Assembly (NCBI RefSeq): GCF_003626535.1
Contig: NZ_RBAL01000013.1
Coordinates: forward strand, 62,001 to 126,000
DNA: 64,000 nt
Direction: 5' to 3'
DNA from: Streptomyces hoynatensis
GTDB taxonomy: Bacteria > Actinomycetota > Actinomycetes > Streptomycetales > Streptomycetaceae
Both the position numbers and the translations under genes were made by a program. Shown here one piece after another: positions 42,804-52,100 of this stretch. Position 1 is the first letter of the stretch. Each line of letters opens with the position of its first letter. The notes under the pieces were generated by a model, which made no database searches, was not told the DNA's origin, and saw nothing but the letters and a program-made list of their open reading frames with translations.

Positions 42804-42970
42804 CGCGCCGCCTCGCCGGAACGGCCCCGGAGCAGCAGGGCACCGAGCACGCCGGCGACCAGCAGGACGCCCCCGAGCACGGAGAGCCAGGGCCCGTTGC
42901 CCCGCACGTGCAGCAGGCCGGAGGCGAGCAGCAGGGCGCCCGCCACGGCGATTCTTATGCTCATCCGCAT
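42800..42970 (-). CDS. 56-residue small membrane protein
   Basis: A short gene reading MRMSIRIAVAGALLLASG, with two hydrophobic helices separated by a short Arg/Gly/Asn turn (about residues 5-21 and 28-46) and a positive tail LLLRGRSGEAAR. GGAG lies 6 nt before the ATG at 42970, and its TGA overlaps the next start as ATGA, so it is very likely translated together with the polytopic membrane protein. No family is recognised; it may be a partner subunit. Confidence 0.7.
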   Translation of the reverse strand: MRMSIRIAVAGALLLASGLLHVRGNGPWLSVLGGVLLVAGVLGALLLRGRSGEAAR

Positions 42971-43011
42971 CGTTCACTCCGTTCCTTCTCGGTGTGGGGG
43001 CTCCCAAAGGG

Positions 43012-43180
43012 TGAGGGGCCCCTCAGGTACCCCTCAGGCCTGAGGGGCCCCTCGGCACCTCCCGGTGGGTGGGGCCCCTCAGGTCTGGGAAGGGGCCCCT
43101 CCCCGTGAGGCACTTCGGACGTGGGGGACGTCCGACGACACTCAGGTGTCCGGCCTCGGTACCCGAGGAGGGCCGGACAC
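43012..43180. repeat. Cluster of palindromes upstream of the two-component system
   Basis: Four GGGGCCCC cores occur within 90 bp. The first two extend to TGAGGGGCCCCTCA (43012-43025) and GAGGGGCCCCTC (43042-43053), the latter overlapping CCCCTCAGGCCTGAGGGG (43030-43047). Further right are TCGGACGT-N5-ACGTCCGA (43115-43135) and a long hairpin at 43146-43180 (GTGTCCGGCCTCGG pairing with CCGAGG, then CCGGACAC). They lie between divergent genes, so repeated operators or RNA structures are both possible. Confidence 0.6.
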
Positions 43181-43245
43181 GATGCTGCTTCCGAGGCGGG
43201 GCCCACCGCGTCGGCGCCGGGATGGAATCGCGTCGGCACCGCCGC

Positions 43246-43282
43246 GTCCACCCACGGGTGCAGGGGCGTCCACCCACGGGTG
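43246..43282. promoter_or_regulatory. Two tandem inverted repeats, 22 bp apart, upstream of the histidine kinase
   Basis: GTCCACCCACGGGTG occurs at 43246-43260 and 43268-43282. The second copy is part of a perfect CCACCC-AC-GGGTGG dyad and the first lacks one base of it. Spacing of two helical turns places both on one face of the DNA, 67-103 bp before the kinase start. This fits a NarL/LuxR-type response-regulator site and autoregulation. Confidence 0.5.
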
Positions 43283-43348
43283 GAGGGCCGCTGACCTGCG
43301 AGGTCGTTCTCCGGCACCTCCCGCGGCCCCGGTGCCCGGGGTACGGTC

Positions 43349-44935
43349 ATGGCCATGCGCGCGCAGTCGAAGGCCGAGTCGGCCCCCGAGCGGACCGCGC
43401 CCTTCGCGCCGCCTTGGTGGGAGGCGCCGCGCGGGCGGCGCGCCGTGCGGTACGGGCTGGTGCTGCTGGTGCTCGCCGTCTCCGTGCAGGCCCAGCCGCG
43501 GCCGGGCGTCCACGGCACGAGCCTGGTCGCCCTCGCCGGCCTGGCCGGCGTCTTCGGCGGGGGCGCCGCCCTGGTCTGGCTGCGGGGCCGGGGGCGGCAG
43601 CCGATGGCCGCGCAGGTGGCGCTGTTCGCGGTGGTGCTTGCGGCCTCGGTGGCGCTGGTGTGGGTGGAGCCCGACGGCCGGGGCTTCCTCGGCGGCTACC
43701 TCCTCACCAGCGTGGCCGCCTCCCGGGAGTCGACGCGGCTCGGCGCGGCGGTGACGGCGGCGACGCTCGCGGTCCTCGGCGTCGCCGGTCTCGCCGCGCC
43801 GGATCGCTCGGCGGTTGCCGTGGTGGTCAGCGAGCTGGGCATGGTCGCGTTCTACCGGGTGGGCAGGTACGGGCGGTGGCTCCGGGAGCGCACCGAGCAG
43901 GCGGAGCGGCTGACGGCCGAGGTGGAAAGGACCAGGGCCGCGCAGCTGCGGGCGGCCACCCTGGGCGAACGGCAGCGGCTGGCGCGGGAGATGCACGACG
44001 TGCTGGCGCACTCGCTCTCCGGGCTGCTGATCCATCTGGAGGCGGCGCGGCTCCTCGCGGCGCGCGAGTCCGCCGACCCGCGGCTCACGGACGCCATCCG
44101 GCGCGCCCACCACCTCGCCGAGGCGGGGCTCGGCGAGGCGCGCCAGGCCATCGGCATGCTGCGCGACGCCGACCTGCCGGGGCCGGAGCGGCTTCAGGCG
44201 CTGGCGGAGGAGTTCACCCGCGACACCGGCCTGCCCTGCGAACTGGCGCGCTCCGGCCGCCCGGTGCCGCTCGGCCCGGAGAGCGGCCTGACGCTCTACC
44301 GGGTGGCGCAGGAGGCGCTGACCAACGTCCGCACGCACGCCGCGCCCGACCGGGTCGAACTGCGCCTGGCGTATGAGCCGGACGGCGTGACGCTCACCGT
44401 GGAGGACATGGCCCTGACCGCCGGGTACGCGGCCACCGAGGGCGCGCTCCGGACCGCCGGGGACACGGCACTGACCGCCGGGGACGCGGCACTGACCGCC
44501 GGGGACGCGGCCACCGAGGGCGCGCCCCGGACCGCCGGGTACCTGGCCCGAGCCGCCGGGGACACGGCACCGCCCGTCGGGGACGCGGCGCCGCCCGCCG
44601 AGGACACCGCGCCGCCCGTCGCGGACGCACCGCCCGCCGGGGACACCACGCCGGCCGCCGGGCATGTGGGCGCGGCCCGCCGCCGGGAGGCGGCCGGGGC
44701 GGACGAGAGACGCGCGGGCCGCGGGGCGGCGGAAGTGGCCGGGGGCGGCGGGGAGTTCGGGCCGGGGCCCGGCGGGGTGCCGACGCCGCGGGCGGGGTCG
44801 GCCGGTGACCACGGCTACGGTCTCACCGGCATGCGGGAGCGGGCCGCCCTGCTGGACGGCACGCTGACCGCGCAGGCCACGCCGCGGGGTTTCCTGGTGC
44901 GGCTGTGGATTCCGGAGGGGGCGAGCGGGACGTGA
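43349..44935 (+). CDS. NarL/DesK-type sensor histidine kinase with a large repeat insertion in the ATPase domain
   Basis: 528 residues. Four or five helices at residues 35-165 form the membrane sensor. The HisKA_3 box ERQRLAREMHDVLAHSLSGL carries the phospho-His at 216. The ATPase domain starts normally (LYRVAQEALTNVRTHAAPDR, the N box; GVTLTVED) but then, near residue 354, enters about 135 residues of Ala/Thr/Gly/Asp/Pro low complexity before resuming with GYGLTGMRERAALLDG. The usual G1 box (DNGxG) after VED is missing or replaced. Its stop overlaps the response-regulator start by GTGA. ATP binding, and so kinase activity, may be altered. Confidence 0.85.
   Translation: MAMRAQSKAESAPERTAPFAPPWWEAPRGRRAVRYGLVLLVLAVSVQAQPRPGVHGTSLVALAGLAGVFGGGAALVWLRGRGRQPMAAQVALFAVVLAASVALVWVEPDGRGFLGGYLLTSVAASRESTRLGAAVTAATLAVLGVAGLAAPDRSAVAVVVSELGMVAFYRVGRYGRWLRERTEQAERLTAEVERTRAAQLRAATLGERQRLAREMHDVLAHSLSGLLIHLEAARLLAARESADPRLTDAIRRAHHLAEAGLGEARQAIGMLRDADLPGPERLQALAEEFTRDTGLPCELARSGRPVPLGPESGLTLYRVAQEALTNVRTHAAPDRVELRLAYEPDGVTLTVEDMALTAGYAATEGALRTAGDTALTAGDAALTAGDAATEGAPRTAGYLARAAGDTAPPVGDAAPPAEDTAPPVADAPPAGDTTPAAGHVGAARRREAAGADERRAGRGAAEVAGGGGEFGPGPGGVPTPRAGSAGDHGYGLTGMRERAALLDGTLTAQATPRGFLVRLWIPEGASGT
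44413..44540. repeat. 21-bp in-frame tandem repeats in the kinase gene
   Basis: Units of ACCGCCGGGGACGCGGCACT (plus G) are repeated consecutively near 44456-44510 and read TAGDAAL. A longer block with GCCACCGAGGGCGCG is duplicated about 81 bp away. The repeats account for much of the insertion in the ATPase domain and are multiples of three. Confidence 0.75.
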
Positions 44936-45627
44936 GCGGCGGGGAGCCGGTGCGGGTGCTGGTGGCCGACGACCAGCGGGTGGTGCGCGAGGGCCTGGTC
45001 ATGCTGCTCGGGCTGCTGCCCGGCGTCGAGGTGGTGGGGGCGGCGGCGGACGGCGAGGAGGCCCTCGACCTGGTGGCGCGGCTCGCGCCCGACGTGGTGC
45101 TGATGGACCTGCGGATGCCGCGCTGCGACGGGACGGAGGCGACGCGGCGGATGCGGGAGCGCGGGGACGCGACGCGGGTCATCGCGCTGACCACGTACGC
45201 CGACGACCGTTCCGTGCTGGAGGCGCTGCGCGCCGGCGCCAGGGGCTTCCTGACGAAGGACGTGGGGGCCGAGGAGATCGAGCGGGCGCTGCGCCGGGTG
45301 ACCGGCGGCCAGGCCGTGATCGACCCGGCGGTGCAGCACCACCTGGTGGACGCGATCGCCGGCGGGCCACCGGCCGCCCCGGCCGGGCCCGAGGGGGCGC
45401 CGCCCAGGCCGGAGGGGCTGACGCCGCGGGAGACCGAGGTGCTGCGGCTGGTCGGCGCGGGCCTGTCGAACGCGGAGATCGCCCGCCGCCTCGTGGTGAG
45501 CGAGGCCACGGTCAAGAGCCACATCAACCACCTGTTCGCCAAGCTCGGCGTCCGGGACCGCGCCCAGGCCGTCGCCTGGGCCTGGCGGCACGGCCTCGGC
45601 CCCGCCCAGGACGGGGAACGCGCCTGA
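44932..45627 (+). CDS. NarL/LuxR-family response regulator
   Basis: 231 residues from a GTG overlapping the kinase stop. The receiver domain has VLVADDQRVVREGL, the phospho-Asp at 59 in VLMDLRMPRCDG, the switch Thr in IALTTYADD and the Lys in FLTKDVGAEE. A Pro/Gly linker leads to the LuxR helix-turn-helix LTPRETEVLRLVGAGLSNAE, with ATVKSHINHLFAKLGVRDR as the recognition part. It is the partner of the preceding kinase; the tandem inverted repeats upstream of that kinase are candidate binding sites. Confidence 0.93.
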   Translation: MSGGEPVRVLVADDQRVVREGLVMLLGLLPGVEVVGAAADGEEALDLVARLAPDVVLMDLRMPRCDGTEATRRMRERGDATRVIALTTYADDRSVLEALRAGARGFLTKDVGAEEIERALRRVTGGQAVIDPAVQHHLVDAIAGGPPAAPAGPEGAPPRPEGLTPRETEVLRLVGAGLSNAEIARRLVVSEATVKSHINHLFAKLGVRDRAQAVAWAWRHGLGPAQDGERA

Positions 45628-45670
45628 GGCGGGGCCGTGGGCGGGCCGAGGGGCCGTGCGCCCGGGGGTT

Positions 45671-46753
45671 TCAGGAGCGGTGGATGGGGACGGGGGCCTC
45701 GCTGAGGGGGAGGCCGGTGCCGCCGCGGCGCAGGGCGACGATCTCGGCCGCGATGGAGATCGCCGTCTCGGCCGGGGAGCGTGCCCCGAGGTCCAGGCCG
45801 ATCGGGGAGCGCAGCCGGGAGAGTTCCTCCGCCGTGAGGCCCGCCTCCCGCAGCCGCTCCACGCGGTCCTCGTGGGTGCGGCGCGAGCCCATGGCGCCGA
45901 CGTACGCGACCGGCAGGCGCAGGGCGAGTTCGAGGAGCGGCACGTCGAACTTCGGGTCGTGGGTGAGGACTCCGAGCACCGTGCGGGCGTCGGTCTCGGT
46001 GCTCTCCAGGTAGCGGTGCGGCCAGTCCACGACCACCTCGTCCGCCTCGGGGAAGCGTTCCGCGGTGGCGAACACCGGCCGGGCGTCGCAGACCGTCACG
46101 TGGTAGCCGAGGAACTTGCCGGCCCGCACCAGGGCCGCCGCGAAGTCCACCGCGCCGAAGACGATCATCCGCGGCGGGGGCAGGCTCGACTCCACGAACA
46201 GGGTGACGCCCGCGGTCTGCACGGTGCCGGTGAGCCCGGCCGCGAGCAGTGCCCCGGCCGAGTCGGCCACCTCGCGTTCCAGCCGGGCCGGGCCGCCGAG
46301 GCGGCCGACCGTCGTGCCGTCGGCCCGCACCAGCAGAGGCCGCCCGAGGAGTTCCGGTGGGCCGCCTGCCACCCTGGCCAGGGCGAGCGGCCGGGTCCCG
46401 CCCGCGGCGTGCAGGGCCTCGGCGAGCACCTCTCGGTTGTCCTCGGTGACCGGCGTGATGAGGACGTCGATCACGCCGCCGCAGGTCAGGCCGACCTCGA
46501 AGGCGTCGGCGTCGCTGTAGCCGAAGCCGTGCCGCAGGCTGCGGCCGGACTCGATGGCCTCCAGGCACAGGTCGTAGACCGCGCCCTCGACGCACCCGCC
46601 CGAGATGCTGCCGAGGGCGGAGCCGCCCGCGTCGACGGCCAGCGCCGCGCCCGGGGGGCGGGGCGCCGAGCCGTGCGTCGCGACGACCGTGGCCACGGCG
46701 AAATCACGGCCGTCGGCGAGCCAGGGCCGCAGGTCGGCGGCGATGTCCAGCAT
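45671..46753 (-). CDS. XdhC/CoxI-family protein
   Basis: 360 residues with the two halves of the family: an N-terminal XdhC_CoxI domain (VATVVATHGSAPRPPGAALA; LGSISGGCVEGAVY) and a C-terminal Rossmann domain (RMIVFGAVDFAAALVRAGKF; VGAMGSRRTHEDR; RSPIGLDLGARSPAETAISI). XdhC proteins insert sulfurated molybdenum cofactor into xanthine/CO dehydrogenases. No molybdo-enzyme genes lie in the window. It is the last gene of the biosynthetic operon, 5 nt after the AfsA-like gene, so it may serve as an oxidoreductase-like accessory there or may simply have been carried along. Confidence 0.85.
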   Translation of the reverse strand: MLDIAADLRPWLADGRDFAVATVVATHGSAPRPPGAALAVDAGGSALGSISGGCVEGAVYDLCLEAIESGRSLRHGFGYSDADAFEVGLTCGGVIDVLITPVTEDNREVLAEALHAAGGTRPLALARVAGGPPELLGRPLLVRADGTTVGRLGGPARLEREVADSAGALLAAGLTGTVQTAGVTLFVESSLPPPRMIVFGAVDFAAALVRAGKFLGYHVTVCDARPVFATAERFPEADEVVVDWPHRYLESTETDARTVLGVLTHDPKFDVPLLELALRLPVAYVGAMGSRRTHEDRVERLREAGLTAEELSRLRSPIGLDLGARSPAETAISIAAEIVALRRGGTGLPLSEAPVPIHRS

Positions 46754-46758
46754 GGGCC

Positions 46759-47733
46759 TCAGCTCCCGGCCAGTTCGATCCGGCCCATCGCGATCTCCTT
46801 GCCGAACTGGTGCAGGCCCACCCGCACCGCGACCCGGCCGCCCGGCGCCTGCTCCGGCTCGTCGGCGCGGAAGAAGAGGGGCGCCTCGAACTCGCCGAAG
46901 TCCGTGAAGGAGGTCAGCAGCCCGGTGAGCACCGCGTCGGAGGACTTCAGCACGCCGGAGCGGTGCGCGGTCATGATGGCCATCTGCCGGAAGCCCTCCA
47001 CGGTGAAGGGTCCCGGCACGTGGTCGTAGTCGTGGTCGAAGAAGGAGGGGTGGGTGCGGTCCACGACCACCGGGTAGTCCTCCTCGCCGGCGGCGGGCCG
47101 GCCGACGGCGACGTTGCGCGGGTTGAAGCGGCCCACCAGCTCCGGGTCGATCGGCTCGGCCGTCGGGGGCGGGGGCGCGCCGGGGGTGATCGGCTTGTTG
47201 GCGCGCTGGAAGGCGCGCAGCGCCTCGTAGTCGTCGCGGGACATGAAGACGATGTCGCCGCCGATGCTCATGACGGTGCGCCCGGCGATCTCCAGCTCGC
47301 CGGCCAGCGTCATGTTGTTCAACTGGCCGGCGCGCTCGTCGCGTTCGGTGATGCGGTACCGCAGGAGGCCCTGGAGCGGGCGGTGCCGGTCGTCGAGGTA
47401 GGGCTCGATGTCGGAGACCTGGAACTCGAAGCGCTGGAGGCTGAACGGCACCCCCACCTGCACGCCGAGGTGCCGGTGCAGCACGACGAACGTGCCCTGC
47501 CTGGCGGCCTCGGCGCTGGCGAAGGGGTCGTGGTGGCGGGTGCGGCGGTCCGCCCACAGCAGGTGGGCGCGGGGCAGCTGCCAGGCGAGGAGGAATTCGT
47601 TGTCGGCGACCTGGGCGGAGTCGGTGACGAAGACCTCGCTGACCGCCCAGCGGTGCGCGATGGACTTCGGCACGGTCTGCTCGAAGCTCAGCTCGGGAGC
47701 GGCGCCCGCGGGCGCCCGGTTCTCGGCACTCAC
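46759..47733 (-). CDS. AfsA/ScbA-like double-hotdog protein (gamma-butyrolactone synthase family)
   Basis: 324 residues from the GTG at 47733. Two A-factor biosynthesis hotdog repeats are visible. The first has TVPKSIAHRWAVSEVFVTD and RHHDPFASAEAARQ with E75, R78 and Q79. The second has HPSFFDHDYDHVPG and FTVEGFRQMA with E246, R249 and Q250. Both ExxRQ motifs known to matter in AfsA are kept. AfsA condenses a beta-ketoacyl-ACP with the hydroxyl of dihydroxyacetone phosphate, the first step to butyrolactone hormones. Here the gene is coupled by GTGA to the FAD oxidoreductase in the PKS operon, unusual for a signal synthase, and no ArpA/ScbR-type receptor is adjacent. Confidence 0.85.
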   Translation of the reverse strand: MSAENRAPAGAAPELSFEQTVPKSIAHRWAVSEVFVTDSAQVADNEFLLAWQLPRAHLLWADRRTRHHDPFASAEAARQGTFVVLHRHLGVQVGVPFSLQRFEFQVSDIEPYLDDRHRPLQGLLRYRITERDERAGQLNNMTLAGELEIAGRTVMSIGGDIVFMSRDDYEALRAFQRANKPITPGAPPPPTAEPIDPELVGRFNPRNVAVGRPAAGEEDYPVVVDRTHPSFFDHDYDHVPGPFTVEGFRQMAIMTAHRSGVLKSSDAVLTGLLTSFTDFGEFEAPLFFRADEPEQAPGGRVAVRVGLHQFGKEIAMGRIELAGS

Positions 47734-49079
47734 GACAGCCGGCCCTCCGTGGTCAGCGAGCCGTAGACCGGCCTGCGGTTGCGCCAGACGCGGACGGCCT
47801 GGGTGCGCAGCGTCGATCCGAGCTCGGCGAAGAAGGCCCCCCGACCCCTCGCGGGGGGCAGCAGGTGGCGACCCGTCACGCCCAGCAGATTGCCGGGGGT
47901 GACCAGGTCGGTGAGGTCGGCCTCGTGGTTGTAGAGCTTGAGGAAGGTGTCGATCCGGCCCTTCTCGTGGAGCCGCTTGACGACGTCGACGACGACGCCG
48001 GGCAGCGGCCCGACCCGGCCGACGTCGGCGGCCAGCCAGTAGAACTGGGCGAAGGTGCGGTCGCGCCAGCGGCCGAACTTGGCGGTGGCCCGGTCCACGT
48101 CGGCGTCCGTGCCGCGCAGCGCCTTGACCAGCCGCGGGGCGAGCTCGTCGGCCTGGTGGAAGGCGTCGCCTATGCCGCGGCCGACCGAGGGGTCCTTGAA
48201 GTGGCCGGCGTCGCCGACCAGCACCCAGCCGGGTCCCGCGGGCTCGGCGAAGTAGCCGTTGAAGTGGATGATGCCGTAGATCTTGGTGGCGATCCTGGCG
48301 CCCGCGATGCGCTTGGCGATGGGCTCGCAGCTCTCGGCGTGCTTCATCAGCATGCCCTCGGTGTCCGCCCGGAACGCCTCCTTCTCGTGGGCCTCGGGCG
48401 AGACGCCCACGATGTACAGGCCGTTGTCGGAGGGGGCGCCGAAGATGTGCCGGTCGCCGACGCGGTGCAGCACGAAGGTGGGGGTGCCGGAGAGGTCGGC
48501 GCCCTCGAAGTAGGTCCAGTAGTAGCCGCGTTCGTTGGTGGTGATGTTGTACTTGCGGGACCCGACGCGCTTGGCGACGGTCGAGCCCCTGCCGTCGGCG
48601 CCGACCACGAGGCGGGCGGAGATGTCGTAGGTGATGCCGTTGCGGGTGGCCCGCACCCCGGAGACGCGGCCCTTGTGGTCCCACAGCAGGTCGGTGACCT
48701 TGGTGCCGAGCCGCACCTGGGCCCCGGCGTCGACGGCCGCCGACATGACGATCGGGTCGAGGGTGCGGCGGCGGATGTTGGCCGCGCCGCCGACCGAGCC
48801 CGGGGTGAGGGGGAACTCCTCGATGAAGCGGAGGTCCTCCAGCGTGTTGTCCGTGTGGGTCAGGAACGGCGCCCCCGTGGCGCGCACCTTGTCGATGACG
48901 CCGAGCCGGTCGAGGAAGGCCAGGGCGTCGGACTGGATGAGGTGCGAGGACAGCACCGGGCGCAGGTGGGTGGCCTGCTCGAGGACGGCGACCTTCACCC
49001 CCCGGCGCGCCAGCAGGGCGGCGAGCGGCGAGCCCGCGACCCGCGCGCCCACCACCACCACGTCGAATTGCTCCCCCAC
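47730..49079 (-). CDS. FAD-dependent oxidoreductase/monooxygenase (PHBH fold)
   Basis: 449 residues. The FAD motif VVVGARVAGSPLAALLARRG, the mid motif LVVGADGRGSTVAKRVG (DG motif) and VLVGDAGHFKDPSVGRGIGD (second FAD motif) are those of flavin monooxygenases and geranylgeranyl-reductase-like enzymes. It would hydroxylate, epoxidise or reduce the lipid-polyketide product. Its GTGA overlap with the AfsA-like gene and same-strand position 101 nt after the PKS gene place it in the biosynthetic operon. That 101-nt gap contains repeated GTCACTG elements and a small hairpin at 49109-49124. Confidence 0.88.
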   Translation of the reverse strand: MGEQFDVVVVGARVAGSPLAALLARRGVKVAVLEQATHLRPVLSSHLIQSDALAFLDRLGVIDKVRATGAPFLTHTDNTLEDLRFIEEFPLTPGSVGGAANIRRRTLDPIVMSAAVDAGAQVRLGTKVTDLLWDHKGRVSGVRATRNGITYDISARLVVGADGRGSTVAKRVGSRKYNITTNERGYYWTYFEGADLSGTPTFVLHRVGDRHIFGAPSDNGLYIVGVSPEAHEKEAFRADTEGMLMKHAESCEPIAKRIAGARIATKIYGIIHFNGYFAEPAGPGWVLVGDAGHFKDPSVGRGIGDAFHQADELAPRLVKALRGTDADVDRATAKFGRWRDRTFAQFYWLAADVGRVGPLPGVVVDVVKRLHEKGRIDTFLKLYNHEADLTDLVTPGNLLGVTGRHLLPPARGRGAFFAELGSTLRTQAVRVWRNRRPVYGSLTTEGRLS

Positions 49080-49180
49080 GACTGCTCCCTTCGGTTCCTT
49101 GCGTGCGAGTCAGGAGACCCTGACCGCCGTCACTGCCCGTCGCTGCCCGTCGCCGCGCGTCACTGTTCGTCGTTTCCCCG

Positions 49181-52100
49181 TCACTGTCCGCCCGCCGCGG
49201 GGGCGCCGTCGTGCAGCGCCTGGGCGACGAGCCGGGCGAGGCTGGCCGGGCTGCCGCCTTCGAGGAAGGGCCGCAGCGGCACCTGAGTGCCGAACTCCCG
49301 CTCGATCCGGTTCTTGAGCTCGACGATCAGCAGCGAGGTGAGGCCGAGGGCGTCGAGGCGGCCGTCCACCGGGACGGGCTCCTCGCGTTCCAGGGCCACG
49401 GCGAGCTGATCGCGGATGAAGTCGGTGACCGCCGCCTCGATCTCGGCGCCGGAGAGCGCGGCCCCCGCCGCCTCGGCTGCCGTGCCGCTCTCCGCCGGCG
49501 CCGCGGTGAACGATCCCTGGGCGGTGGCGAGTTCGGCGGCGGGCCGCATCCGCAGCCAGTGCCTGCGGCGCTGCCAGGGGTAGGTGGGCAGGGCGACCTG
49601 GCGGCGCGGGGCCGGCCAGATCGCGTCCCAGTCCAGGCGGAGCCCGGCGCAGTACAGGTCGGCGAGGGACTCGTGCAGGGCCTCGGTGGCGGGCCGGTCG
49701 CGGCGCAGGCTGCCGGTCGCCAGGTGGCCGGCGCCGGCCGTGCCGCCCTCTTCGGCCCGCTCCTCCAGGGTGGCGCCCAGGTCGCGCAGCAGGGCCGGGT
49801 GCGGCCCGACCTCGACGAACACGCCGACCCCGTCCCTGGCAAGCGCGGCCACCGCGTCGCGGAACCGCACGGTGCCGCGCAGGTTGCGGCCCCAGTGGGC
49901 GGGGGTCAGGTCGGCGGGTTCCACCCGGTCCCCGGTGACCGTCGAGTACAGCTGGGTGGTGCCGCGCCGCGGCGTCAGCGAGGCCACCTCGGCGGCCAGC
50001 GCGGCGTCGGCGCCGTCGAGCAGCGGCGAGTGGAAGGCGTAGCCGACGGACAGCCGCTTGGTCTTGGCGCCGAGCGCGGCTGCGGCGGCCTCCACCCGGG
50101 CCACGGCCTCGGGGTCGCCGGAGACCACCGTGGAGCGTGGGCCGTTGACGGCGCCGATGCCGATGCGGCCGCCTGCCTCGGCGAGCAGCGGCTCCACCTC
50201 GGCCAGGGGCAGGGTGAGGGAGGCCATGGCGCCGCCGCGGGCGCCCTCCTCGGTGAGGCGGGCGCGGGCGATCAGCAGGTCGACGGCCTCCTCGCGGCCG
50301 AGGATGCCGGCGGCGCGGGCGGCGACGATCTCGCCCATGCTGTGCCCGGCCACCGCGTAGGGTTCCACGCCCCAGGAGCGCCACAGCTCGGCGAGTCCCC
50401 ACTGGAGCGCGGCCATCGACAGCTGGGCGACCTCGGTCTCGTGCAGCCGGCTCTCCCCGGGCGGCGCGGTGAGCTGGTCCAGGACCGACCAGCCGACGCG
50501 CTCGCGGATGACCTCGTCGCACTTCTCGACCTCGGCGCGCACCACGGGTTGCGTGGCGAGCAGTTCGCGCCCCATGCCCTCCCACTGGGTGCCCTGGCCG
50601 GAGAAGACGAAAGCGACCCGCCGGGCGGCCGGGCTGGGGCGGGTGAACTCGGTGCGGGCGGCGCGCAGTTGGGCGACGAGCCCGGCCGCGTCCGCCGCGC
50701 CGGGGCACAGCCGGTAGGCGTGGTGGGTACGGCCCCTGGCGGCGGCGGCGCAGAACTCGGCGGCCTCGGCGGGGCCCAGGTGCGCGAGCCGGTCCGCGTA
50801 CCCGGCGGCGAGCGCGGCCAGCGCCCCGGTGGAGCGGGCGGACAGCGGCAGCAGCAGCGGCGTGCCGCCCTCCCGCGCGTCCGCCCGCCCCGGCCCGGCC
50901 TCGGCGCGGGGGGTGGGGGGCGCGGCCTCCAGCACGACGTGCGCGTTGGCGCCGCCGAAGCCCATGGCGCTGACCGCGGCCAGCCGCCGGCTCGCGGCGG
51001 GCAGGTCGGTCAGCTTGGTGGGCACGGTCAGCCGGGTGCCCTGGAGGTCGATCTCCGGGTTGAGCCTGGTGAAGTGGACGTTGGGCGGGACCTGCCCCAT
51101 CTGGAGCACCAGCATCGCCTTGAGCAGGCCGATGATGCCGGCCGCCGCCTCCTGGTGCCCGAAGTTGGTCTTCACCGAGCCGACGGCGCAGGGCTCCTCG
51201 CCCGCGCCGTAGACCTCGCGCAGCGCCTCGGCCTCGATCGGGTCGCCGAGCCTGGTGCCGGTGCCGTGCGCCTCCACGTACAGCACGTCGGCCGGGTCGG
51301 CGGCGGCGTCGGCGAGGGCCCGGCGCAGCAGCCTGGTCTGGGCCGGGGGGCTGGGCGCGGTGAGGCCGTTGGTGCGGCCGTTGTGGTTGACGGCGGTGCC
51401 GCGGATGAGGGCGCGGACGTGCCGGCCGTGCCGGTCCGCGTCGGAGGCGCGCTCCAGCAGCAGCACGCCGCAGCCCTCGGCGCGGACGATGCCGTCGGCC
51501 TCGGCGTCGAAGGTGCGGCACCTGCCGCCCGGGGCGATCGGCAGCACCTTGCCCGTGGCCTGGGTGGTGGCCTCGGAGAGGATCACGTTGACGCCGCCGA
51601 CCAGGGCGTAGTCGCAGTCGCCCTGGCGCAGCGCGCGGCAGGCCAGGTGCAGGGCCACCAGGGAGGAGGAGCAGGCGGTGTCCACGGCCACGCTCGGGCC
51701 GTGCAGGTCGAGCAGGTAGGAGAGCCGGTTGGCGGCCATGCTGTTGGCGCCGCCCGGCGCGGTGTAGGTGGTGATGTCGGCCTGCCCCGAGAGTTGCAGG
51801 CCGAGGTAGTCGTGGTTGTAGACACCGAGGAAGACGCCGGTGTCGCGCTCCCTGAGGCGCTCGACGGGCAGGCCCGCGTCCTCCGCGGCCTCCCAGGCGG
51901 CTTCGAGCACGAGCCGCTGCTGGGGGTCGAGGTGGTCGGCCTCGTCGGCCGAGATGCCGAAGAAGCCCGCGTCGAAGCCGTCCACCTCGGACAGCAGGCC
52001 GGCGTAGCGGCCCGGGCGCGGCTCGCCCGGGCGGTGTCCCTCGGGGCCGCCCGCCTCGGGGCCGACGGCGTCGGTCCCCGTGGCGAGCAGCTGCCACAGC

